Positions 1 through 6,459 of a DNA stretch of 64,000 nucleotides are shown in pieces (the stretch's first letter is position 1; every line of letters starts with the position of its first letter). The notes under the pieces were generated by a model, which was given only the letters and a program-made list of their open reading frames with translations, was not told the origin of the DNA and ran no database searches. The stretch spans positions 372,001 through 436,000 of the forward strand of contig JAIOUW010000002.1 in assembly GCA_019931105.1 (NCBI GenBank), in the 5' to 3' direction. This stretch comes from Flavobacteriaceae bacterium NBU2977 (GTDB taxonomy: Bacteria > Bacteroidota > Bacteroidia > Flavobacteriales > Flavobacteriaceae). The position numbers were made by a program, and so were the translations under genes.

Positions 1-1
1 G

Positions 2-1621
2 GCGCCTACGGGGCTGGTCACCGAAAAGGCAATGGTCGTCTCGGCAAGGGTCGAGGCCTCGAAAATCGGATCCGATATTCTCGAAAAGGGCGGCAACGCC
101 TTTGATGCCATGGTAGCTACCGAGTTGGCGCTGGCCGTTGCCTATCCGTTTGCGGGAAATTTAGGTGGCGGAGGCTTTATGGTCTACCGACGCAATAATG
201 GTGATGTGGGCGGAATTGACTACAGGGAAAAAGCACCTTTGTCCGCCTATAAGGATATGTACCTCGATTCTCTCGGAAATGTCATCCCGGGAATGAGCAC
301 CCAAGGGGCAACCGCGGTCGGTGTACCGGGCACGGTTGCGGGAATTTTCGAAGTGCACCAAAAGTTCGGCTCCATGCCGTGGGAGGAAATTTTGGCCCCG
401 GTAATCGCCCTTGCCGAAAAAGGGGTGGTAGTGACCGAGAAACAAGCCGGTCGCTTTGAAAATTTCAAGGCGTCCATTCTAGAGGTCAATGGCGGAATTA
501 CCAGTTTTCCGATAGGCTGCAAGGCAGGCGATACCATCAAATACCCGGTATTGGCCAATACTTTGAAAAGAATTGCCGAAAATGGCCGCGACGGATTTTA
601 CAAAGGTGAAACGGCCAAGACCTTGGCCCGGTTCATTCAGGAAAAAGGAGGGTATATTACTGAGGAGGACTTGGAAAAATATGAGGCCAAATGGAGGCAG
701 CCAATCATTTTCACCTATAAAGACCTTCGCATTATCTCGATGAGTCCGCCGAGTAGCGGCGGGGTGACGATCAATCAGATCTTCAAGATGATCGAACCCT
801 ATGACATCGCCGAATTTGGCCATAATTCGGCCAAAACGGTCCAATTGTTTACCGAAGCGTCCCGAAGGGCCTATGCCGATCGCAACTACTTTTTGGGGGA
901 TCCCGATTTTGTTGAAATTCCCTTAGATGTGCTTTTAAGTTCCTCCTATTTAAAAGAGCGCATGGAAAACTTTTCGTTCGAGGCCGCCACAAAATCCGAA
1001 GATGTGCGGCATGGTGAAATTGAGATCGTCGAAAGTATGGAAACGACCCACTACTCCATCGTCGATGCCGAGGGCAATGCGGTCTCGGTGACGACTACCT
1101 TGAACGGTGCCTACGGTTCCAAGCTTTATAGCGATGAACTTGGTTTCTTCTTGAACAATGAAATGGACGATTTTAGTGCCAAACCCGGCGTGCCCAATAT
1201 GTTCGGACTCATCGGGGCCGAAGCGAACAGCATCGCGCCTGAGAAAAGAATGCTCAGCAGCATGACCCCGACCATTGTTGAAAAAGACGGACAATTATAT
1301 ATGGTGGTGGGCACACCGGGAGGTTCGACGATCATTACCGCGGTCGCACAGACTATCTTGAATACCTATGAGTTCGATATGAGTATGCAAGATGCGGTCA
1401 ACGCACCCCGTTTTCACCATCAATGGCTGCCCGATATGGTCATTTTTGAACCCGATGGTTTTTCCGAGACCCTCAAATCGGAACTGGAATCAAAAGGATA
1501 TATCATCAATCAAGATAGAACACCGATTATCGGCAAGGTCGATGCCATTCGTGTTTTGCCCGATGGGCGACTTGAAGGGGGTGCCGATAAACGTGGGGAC
1601 GATACGGCCGTAGGGTTTTAG
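2..1621 (+). CDS. ggt: Gamma-glutamyltransferase, 5' end cut by window
   Basis: Gamma-glutamyltransferase (Ntn-hydrolase fold) cleaves gamma-glutamyl bonds of glutathione and related compounds in the periplasm and releases glutamate or transfers the glutamyl group. The reading frame is open from base 2, before the first ATG at 32, so the signal peptide and N-terminus lie outside the window. Visible family marks are the large-subunit region with NAFDAMVA and GNLGGGGFM, the autoprocessing Thr in METTHYSIVD (codons near 1036-1065), and the small-subunit stretch with SSMTPTIV and GTPGGSTI. The visible length, about 539 residues, is nearly the whole enzyme. It converges on the channel gene on the other strand; the two stop codons overlap. 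Confidence 0.93.
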   Translation, partial: APTGLVTEKAMVVSARVEASKIGSDILEKGGNAFDAMVATELALAVAYPFAGNLGGGGFMVYRRNNGDVGGIDYREKAPLSAYKDMYLDSLGNVIPGMSTQGATAVGVPGTVAGIFEVHQKFGSMPWEEILAPVIALAEKGVVVTEKQAGRFENFKASILEVNGGITSFPIGCKAGDTIKYPVLANTLKRIAENGRDGFYKGETAKTLARFIQEKGGYITEEDLEKYEAKWRQPIIFTYKDLRIISMSPPSSGGVTINQIFKMIEPYDIAEFGHNSAKTVQLFTEASRRAYADRNYFLGDPDFVEIPLDVLLSSSYLKERMENFSFEAATKSEDVRHGEIEIVESMETTHYSIVDAEGNAVSVTTTLNGAYGSKLYSDELGFFLNNEMDDFSAKPGVPNMFGLIGAEANSIAPEKRMLSSMTPTIVEKDGQLYMVVGTPGGSTIITAVAQTILNTYEFDMSMQDAVNAPRFHHQWLPDMVIFEPDGFSETLKSELESKGYIINQDRTPIIGKVDAIRVLPDGRLEGGADKRGDDTAVGF

Positions 1622-2694
1622 AGTTCGGTCAATCCATACTCATTGAGTACGACTTGCCATTCATTGGTCTCCGTTATTTCAAGGATACGTTGTGAAATCG
1701 TGCTTTCCAACAGCGGTCGCGCTTTTGCCACTCCGAAAGCATAGAATTGGACATCGAATTTTATGGGCAAAATCGATATTTTTTGCAGTATAGAATCCTG
1801 CGCTATACGGTATTTTAGAATGGGCTCATCGTAAATAAAGGCCTCGACTTGGTTATTGTTCAAAGCCGCCAGGCCTTCTTGCACTCCGTCAAATTCTTTT
1901 AAATTTTTAAAAAAATGGGATTTTAAAAAGCCCAGAGTGCTCGAATTTTTTATCGTGCCGACTTCACGTTCCTTGAACGCATTGAAGCCATCGGGATTAT
2001 TGTTCAGTTGGTTTACTGTAAGGCTCGACGCGATACTCGCCGTAAGTCCGGAAATAAAGAGCAGCCCCCCGAACATCAATACCAACGCCGCCACCTTGCC
2101 CCATCTGGTCCGCGGGGCCTTATCGCCATAGCCTACGGTGGTCAGGGTAACGGCGGACCACCAGAGTCCGTCCCAGATTCCCTTGCGACCGGTCCGAAAC
2201 TGTTCAGGATTCTTCTTGCGCTCGAAATACCATCCAACCAATCCGAACAAAAATATGATCAACAAAAGCACCATCATGCCCTTGATGAAATTGGCGCTGA
2301 AAAAACCTCTGATAAAACTGATAAATTTCTGAAACGAGGAAATTTCGGCCACTGCAATGGTGGAGTTCGATGCATAGAACGAATCGGTAAAGTCCATTCT
2401 CTTATGCCGTTCACTGGTAATGGTCAAAGGGTTGATGCTTATGTCAATAGCGCCATTTTTCAGAGAATCGAGCATTTCGGTAAATTCCATTTCTACCAAA
2501 CGATAGTTCAATTTCAAATCTTTGGCAACACGGTTCCAAAGCCAAATATTGATGCCTTCAAGATTTTCACCATTCTGAACGATAAAAGGTGGTGCGGTCG
2601 TATAACCGACCACAAGGGTATCGTTTATGGCCTGAGAACTGGCTTTTTCGGCAAAAAGAAAGAATAGGGTAAAAAGCAGGATTATTTTTTTCAT
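1618..2694 (-). CDS. Glutamate-receptor-like (GluR0-type) potassium channel
   Basis: The 358-residue protein has a signal peptide (about 1-21), the first lobe of a periplasmic solute-binding domain (about 25-118), a first membrane helix (about 139-156), a pore loop with the K+ selectivity filter TVGYGD (186-191), a second membrane helix (about 201-225), and then the second lobe of the binding domain (to the end). A binding domain split around a two-helix pore is the architecture of prokaryotic ionotropic glutamate receptors such as GluR0. The arginine in TSERHKRMDF (R96) sits where amino-acid-binding receptors hold the ligand carboxylate. It should therefore be a ligand-gated K+ channel of the inner membrane that senses a periplasmic amino acid; the ligand is inferred. 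The alternative, a plain solute-binding protein, is excluded by the filter. Confidence 0.88.
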   Translation of the reverse strand: MKKIILLFTLFFLFAEKASSQAINDTLVVGYTTAPPFIVQNGENLEGINIWLWNRVAKDLKLNYRLVEMEFTEMLDSLKNGAIDISINPLTITSERHKRMDFTDSFYASNSTIAVAEISSFQKFISFIRGFFSANFIKGMMVLLLIIFLFGLVGWYFERKKNPEQFRTGRKGIWDGLWWSAVTLTTVGYGDKAPRTRWGKVAALVLMFGGLLFISGLTASIASSLTVNQLNNNPDGFNAFKEREVGTIKNSSTLGFLKSHFFKNLKEFDGVQEGLAALNNNQVEAFIYDEPILKYRIAQDSILQKISILPIKFDVQFYAFGVAKARPLLESTISQRILEITETNEWQVVLNEYGLTEL

Positions 2695-2842
2695 CTATTG
2701 AAGGGTCAGCTTTTAAATATACGATAAATGCCAATTTTTTGGAATCTTCTTTCGAATGGCGCGCATCTTCATAACTTTGATATGAGCTCGATTTAAAATT
2801 TGGCATCATATGATCAGAGGTCAATAAATCGGCATATGTCTC

Positions 2843-2906
2843 CTCGAGCGCAGTCGAGAGGTTGGCAAAATTCATTATTTTCAATGAGGTCTCGACTGCG
2901 CTCGAC
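2843..2906. repeat. Palindromic intergenic repeat (17-bp arms)
   Basis: The arms at 2843-2859 (CTCGAGCGCAGTCGAGA) and 2890-2906 are inverted copies matching at 16 of 17 positions, separated by a 30-bp AT-rich loop. It lies alone in the 302-bp gap between the channel gene and the acetyltransferase gene. There is no T-run for a classical terminator. It resembles dispersed flavobacterial palindromes built on CTCGACTGCGCTCGA. I see nothing else in this gap. Confidence 0.7.
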
Positions 2907-2996
2907 CGGACATGTGTTTATAAAATGATTAAAAACTAGAATAACATATTAGCCGGTTATTCGAGCTCAGGTGAACTTTATAAAAAAGTATTCTTT

Positions 2997-3425
2997 ATGA
3001 CCATTAGCATTTTAACAAAAGACCAAGTTGACGAATCGCTTCAAACAAGCATTACAGCATTGTACAATCAATTGAATTCCAATTTAAAACAACTCCCTTT
3101 AAAACAATTGGTCGAAGATGGTGACAGCTTGGTTTTTGCCATTTGCAAATCGGAAGGTCAAGTGGCCGGAATCGCATTGATGGCGACGTACAAAGTCATT
3201 TCAGGCCATAAGGGCATGATCGAGGATGTCGTAGTGGATGTAAAACACAGGGGGCAGGGAATTGGTAGAAAACTCATGGAAAAACTGCTGGAATCGGCCA
3301 AGAACAAAAAACTGGACGAAGTATTGTTATTCTCGGGCCATCATCGAACACCGGCCATCAATCTGTACAAAAGCTTAGGATTTCAATTAAAAGATAGCGG
3401 ACTTTATCGATTGATTTTAAACTAA
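2997..3425 (+). CDS. GNAT family N-acetyltransferase
   Basis: A 142-residue single-domain protein of the GCN5-related acetyltransferase fold. The acetyl-CoA pyrophosphate-binding motif A is clear: VVVDVKHRGQGIG (about 78-90), followed by the helix RKLMEKLLESA. The C-terminal part, with the motif-B-like AINLYKSLGF, is also typical. The family transfers the acetyl group of acetyl-CoA to an amine; the acceptor cannot be told. An AGGTGAAC stretch at 2969-2976 is too far upstream to be its ribosome site, so translation probably begins from an AT-rich leader. Its stop codon overlaps by a few bases the end of the convergent regulator gene. No pathway is suggested by the neighbours. Confidence 0.85.
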   Translation: MTISILTKDQVDESLQTSITALYNQLNSNLKQLPLKQLVEDGDSLVFAICKSEGQVAGIALMATYKVISGHKGMIEDVVVDVKHRGQGIGRKLMEKLLESAKNKKLDEVLLFSGHHRTPAINLYKSLGFQLKDSGLYRLILN

Positions 3426-4186
3426 CTTGCCTGTTGTTTGTTAAACTGTTTCTTTAACTCGTCCATAGACTCTTGAAGTTGCTTCAACAACCCTTTTTCT
3501 GTGGTCGCGTCTTCCCCGAAAGTAATCTTGCTACTGACCTGCCATATTTCCTGAATCTGGAAGGGTTTTATTTCATAGGGAGGATAGGTTTCGTTCAAGG
3601 AGACCAAGGTGATATTGTTCGAATTCGGGCGTTTTTCGATTTTCTTGACGAGTACCGCATCCTGTAAGACCACGACATACATTTTATTGGGGTTTACATC
3701 GTCGATATGTTCGACCGCCCGCGCCAATACCCATTCCCCTGGCCTTAAATTGGGAAGCATACTGTCGCCTTCAACCTGAAAACCTCGATATGTGGCATTT
3801 CGAAACTCGGGTATGGGCAGGTCAAAGGCCGGCAGTTGTTTGTACCAACTGGCATCTTGTATGTTCTGCGGATAACCCGCCGCAGCTTTCGCATTGACGA
3901 GTACCATATTGTCCTGGTCCGAAGAATCGACCGTGACCACCTTGGGTATAACACTCGTTTTTGAAGTTTCCAAATATTGTTCCTCACTTTCACCGAACAA
4001 CCATAACGGATTGATCTTAAACTGCCTCAAAAGTTCCGCAACGACCTTGCCCGATAATTTTGTGCGCCCCCTTTCGATATCGGCAGTGGTATTCGAGATA
4101 CCCAATAATTTGGCGAATTCGGCCTGGGTATATCCCAGTTCGCGCCGTATGTCGGTAAAACGCTTGAGCGTCAATTCATTTTCCAT
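3422..4186 (-). CDS. LexA-like HTH/S24 transcriptional regulator
   Basis: The 254-residue protein has an N-terminal Xre-type helix-turn-helix (about 6-62, with GYTQAEFAKLLGIS and the recognition-helix stretch ADIERGRTKLS), a linker (65-95), and a C-terminal S24/LexA-type peptidase domain. The serine is in GDSM (S142) and the general-base lysine is probably K181 in VLVKKI. An Ala-Gly pair, AAAGYP (A103-G104), lies where LexA and UmuD relatives are self-cleaved. All parts for RecA-stimulated autoproteolysis are thus present, as seen in the sequence; that it responds to DNA damage is inferred. It is divergently transcribed from the radical-SAM repair gene across 101 bp holding four operator-like repeats, and is probably autoregulated. 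A phage CI-like origin is possible, but no phage genes are near. Confidence 0.86.
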   Translation of the reverse strand: MENELTLKRFTDIRRELGYTQAEFAKLLGISNTTADIERGRTKLSGKVVAELLRQFKINPLWLFGESEEQYLETSKTSVIPKVVTVDSSDQDNMVLVNAKAAAGYPQNIQDASWYKQLPAFDLPIPEFRNATYRGFQVEGDSMLPNLRPGEWVLARAVEHIDDVNPNKMYVVVLQDAVLVKKIEKRPNSNNITLVSLNETYPPYEIKPFQIQEIWQVSSKITFGEDATTEKGLLKQLQESMDELKKQFNKQQAS

Positions 4187-4205
4187 ACTTCAAATATACA
4201 AATTA

Positions 4206-4278
4206 TGGATTATTTCCAAAATATTATTTGGAATATTTCCATAATTAGGAATTATTCCATAATTTTGGATTAATTACA
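4206..4278. promoter_or_regulatory. Four-copy operator array between S24 regulator and radical-SAM gene
   Basis: Four 13-bp pseudo-palindromes of the form TGGAW-NNN-TTMCA occur at 4206-4218 (TGGATTATTTCCA), 4229-4241 (TGGAATATTTCCA, perfect 5-bp arms), 4247-4259 (AGGAATTATTCCA) and 4266-4278 (TGGATTAATTACA). Start-to-start spacings are 23, 18 and 19 bp. They fill almost the whole 101-bp space between the two divergent start codons (4186 and 4288), so both promoters must overlap them. The natural binding protein is the adjacent HTH/S24 regulator. The repeat pattern is seen; the identity of the binder is inferred. Confidence 0.72.
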
Positions 4279-4287
4279 AAATATAAA

Positions 4288-5550
4288 ATGTCCTTCGAGA
4301 GAATAAAAGAAAAATTGAACATCTTGGCCGACGCCGCCAAATACGATGTTTCATGTTCCAGCAGCGGGAGCAAACGAACGAATACGAACAAGGGGCTTGG
4401 CGATAGCTCGGGCGTGGGCATCTGCCATAGTTATACCGAAGATGGGCGCTGCGTATCGCTTTTAAAGATCTTGATGACCAATTATTGCATTTTCGACTGT
4501 GCCTATTGTGTTACACGAAAAAGTAATGATATCAAAAGGGCGGCCTTCAAAATTCAGGAAGTCGTCGACCTGACCATCAATTTTTACCGCAGAAATTATA
4601 TCGAAGGGCTTTTTTTGAGTTCGGGCATCTTTAAAAGTGCCGACTATACTATGGAGCGATTGGTAGCGGTCGCCAAAAAGCTGCGTACCGAGGAGCATTT
4701 TAATGGGTATATCCATTTAAAATCGATTCCAGGGGCGAGTGATGAATTAATGTATAAGGCCGGATTATATGCCGATCGGTTATCGATCAATATTGAAATC
4801 CCCACTATTTCCGGCCTTAAATTATTGGCGCCCGACAAAAAGCATGAAGATTTTATAAGGCCGATGGCGAAGGTCAAGAACGAGATCGTTCAATTCAAGG
4901 CCGAACGAAAGATTATCAAAAGCACACCCAAATTCGCCCCTGCGGGGCAAAGCACCCAAATGATAATCGGTGCTACGGGCGAATCGGATAAGGAAATCAT
5001 GTACTCGGCAACACATTACTATAAAAAGTACCAAATGAAGCGGGTATATTATTCGGGTTACGTGCCCATTGCCGATGATGAGCGATTGCCCGCCTTGGGT
5101 AGCCAGGTGCCCATGCTTCGTGAAAACCGGTTGTACCAAACGGATTGGTTGCTAAGGTTCTACGGGTTTCAAGTGAAGGAATTATTGAATGACCGTCACC
5201 CCAATCTTGATATCGATGTGGATCCCAAACTCGGTTGGGCATTGCGCAATCTCGATTTCTTTCCTATCGATGTCAATACGGCCGATAAGGCCATGCTGGC
5301 CAGAGTACCGGGATTAGGAATACAGTCCGTTCACAAAATTGTAAGCGCAAGGCGTTTTCGTAAACTGAGCTGGGAGCACCTTAAAAAAATCGGTGTTGCC
5401 CTTAACAGAGCCAAATACTTTATGGTCTGCGATTCGGCACGATGTGAACATCGTGACTTGGAGGCATCAACGATAAAGGGAAAGATTTTAGGGAATTCCG
5501 TTGGGAAGTTTAGAAAGGAACACAGCACACAACTTAAATTATTCGCCTGA
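4288..5550 (+). CDS. Putative DNA modification/repair radical SAM protein (SplB-related, UDG-linked family)
   Basis: The 420-residue protein has a radical-SAM core with the CX3CX2C cluster ligands C67, C71 and C74 (NYCIFDCAYC), which bind the [4Fe-4S] that cleaves S-adenosylmethionine. Conserved extra cysteines precede it (C23, C46, C55). A helix-hairpin-helix DNA-binding segment lies near 325-385 (VNTADKAMLARVPGLG), and the C-terminus has two more cysteines (CDSARCEH). This matches the family annotated as putative DNA modification/repair radical SAM protein, which travels with the DUF4130 family and often with a uracil-DNA-glycosylase-like domain. The reaction is not known. The partner gene begins 2 bp after its stop, so they are one operon. 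The upstream operator array suggests inducible control by the S24 regulator. Confidence 0.88.
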   Translation: MSFERIKEKLNILADAAKYDVSCSSSGSKRTNTNKGLGDSSGVGICHSYTEDGRCVSLLKILMTNYCIFDCAYCVTRKSNDIKRAAFKIQEVVDLTINFYRRNYIEGLFLSSGIFKSADYTMERLVAVAKKLRTEEHFNGYIHLKSIPGASDELMYKAGLYADRLSINIEIPTISGLKLLAPDKKHEDFIRPMAKVKNEIVQFKAERKIIKSTPKFAPAGQSTQMIIGATGESDKEIMYSATHYYKKYQMKRVYYSGYVPIADDERLPALGSQVPMLRENRLYQTDWLLRFYGFQVKELLNDRHPNLDIDVDPKLGWALRNLDFFPIDVNTADKAMLARVPGLGIQSVHKIVSARRFRKLSWEHLKKIGVALNRAKYFMVCDSARCEHRDLEASTIKGKILGNSVGKFRKEHSTQLKLFA

Positions 5551-5552
5551 TT

Positions 5553-6329
5553 ATGAGCAATTCAAAGATTCTGATTTATGATGGAAGTTTCAATGGCTTT
5601 TTAACGGCCATTTTCGTCGCTTTCGAAGAAAAAATCCAAGTCTCCGACATTCAAAAGAACTCCGTGAGCCAAAACGGACTGTTTTCGGACACGGAAACCA
5701 TTTTTACCAATATCGAAAAGGCAAAACGGGTCTGGAACGGTATTCAGGCCAAAAGCAGTTCGGCGATCAAGAACATCTACTTCGCCTATATGAGCGAAAG
5801 CAAGGGGGTAGAGCTCCTACTCTATCGCTACATTAGAAAATTGTTCGCCGGGCCATCCTCCGGACATTCCGATTATTCCGATGGCATTGTCCTGAAAGTT
5901 GGTCAACTGGCCAAAAGTGTAGGTCGTGAAAAACATAGAATGGAAGCCTTTGTGCGGTTTCAATTGACAAAAGACGATGTTTATTTTGCCACTATCGAGC
6001 CTGATTTTGATGTACTGCCGTTGATTTCAAAACATTTTCGTTCGCGTTACGCCGACCAACAATGGATCATCTATGACGTAAAGCGCAAATACGGATTGTT
6101 TTACGATCTGGAACGTGTGGAGATTATTTCATTGGACCTTCAAGAGGTATATTCGAACAGTCTCAAAAGAAGTTCGGCTTTCGGCGCGCAAGAATATGAT
6201 TATCAAGATTTATGGAACAACTATTTTAAAAGCACCCATATCAAATCGCGTATCAACAAAAAGCTTCATACGCAACATGTTCCAAAACGTTATTGGAAGT
6301 ATTTGAGCGAGAAGAAGGAAGCGGTATGA
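5553..6329 (+). CDS. DUF4130 (TIGR03915-type) probable DNA metabolism protein
   Basis: A 258-residue protein recognised as the usual partner of the upstream radical SAM protein. Family features seen are the N-terminal ILIYDGSFNGFLTAIF, the central KVGQLAKSVGREKHRM...FVRF stretch, the acidic IEPDFDVLPLI, and the C-terminal basic R-IN-K...PKRYWKYL signature. In many bacteria this domain is fused to a C-terminal uracil-DNA-glycosylase-like (UdgX-type) domain; here the protein stops after the DUF4130 part and no such gene follows. Function unknown; a role in repair of a modified base with the radical SAM enzyme is inferred from family co-occurrence. It is translated with the preceding gene (2-bp gap). 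Confidence 0.87.
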   Translation: MSNSKILIYDGSFNGFLTAIFVAFEEKIQVSDIQKNSVSQNGLFSDTETIFTNIEKAKRVWNGIQAKSSSAIKNIYFAYMSESKGVELLLYRYIRKLFAGPSSGHSDYSDGIVLKVGQLAKSVGREKHRMEAFVRFQLTKDDVYFATIEPDFDVLPLISKHFRSRYADQQWIIYDVKRKYGLFYDLERVEIISLDLQEVYSNSLKRSSAFGAQEYDYQDLWNNYFKSTHIKSRINKKLHTQHVPKRYWKYLSEKKEAV

Positions 6330-6434
6330 TTTTAAAACCCAATAGATGGAAGGTACCATCCTATTGTGGCAATGTTGCTACCTAATGTCGGAATATATAA
6401 ATAACTGCCAGTTCCATTTTACTCGTCAAAATCG

Positions 6435-6442
6435 TACTTTTG
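6435..6442 (+). promoter_or_regulatory. Likely -7 element of uvrA promoter
   Basis: TACTTTTG matches the Bacteroidetes -7 consensus TAnnTTTG and lies 17 bp before the uvrA ATG, implying a leader of roughly 10 bases. No clear TTG is found at the -33 position, so the call rests on the -7 box only. It suggests uvrA has its own promoter, separate from the repair operon that ends at 6329. No copy of the TGGAW operator is present here. Confidence 0.4.
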
Positions 6443-6459
6443 CATCCTTGCTTTGAAAA

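Noticed and set aside
2008-2667. 219-codon plus-strand frame antisense to the channel gene
   Set aside because: Codon-level shadow of the well supported minus-strand gene; composition is odd and no domain is seen.
2567-2884. 105-codon minus-strand frame overlapping the start of the channel gene
   Set aside because: It overlaps the signal-peptide region of a clear gene in another frame, runs through a palindromic repeat and shows no recognisable protein features.
3422-4186. Prophage repressor marking a prophage
   Set aside because: The regulator is CI-like, but no integrase, structural or lysis genes lie near; the divergent gene is a repair-type radical SAM protein.
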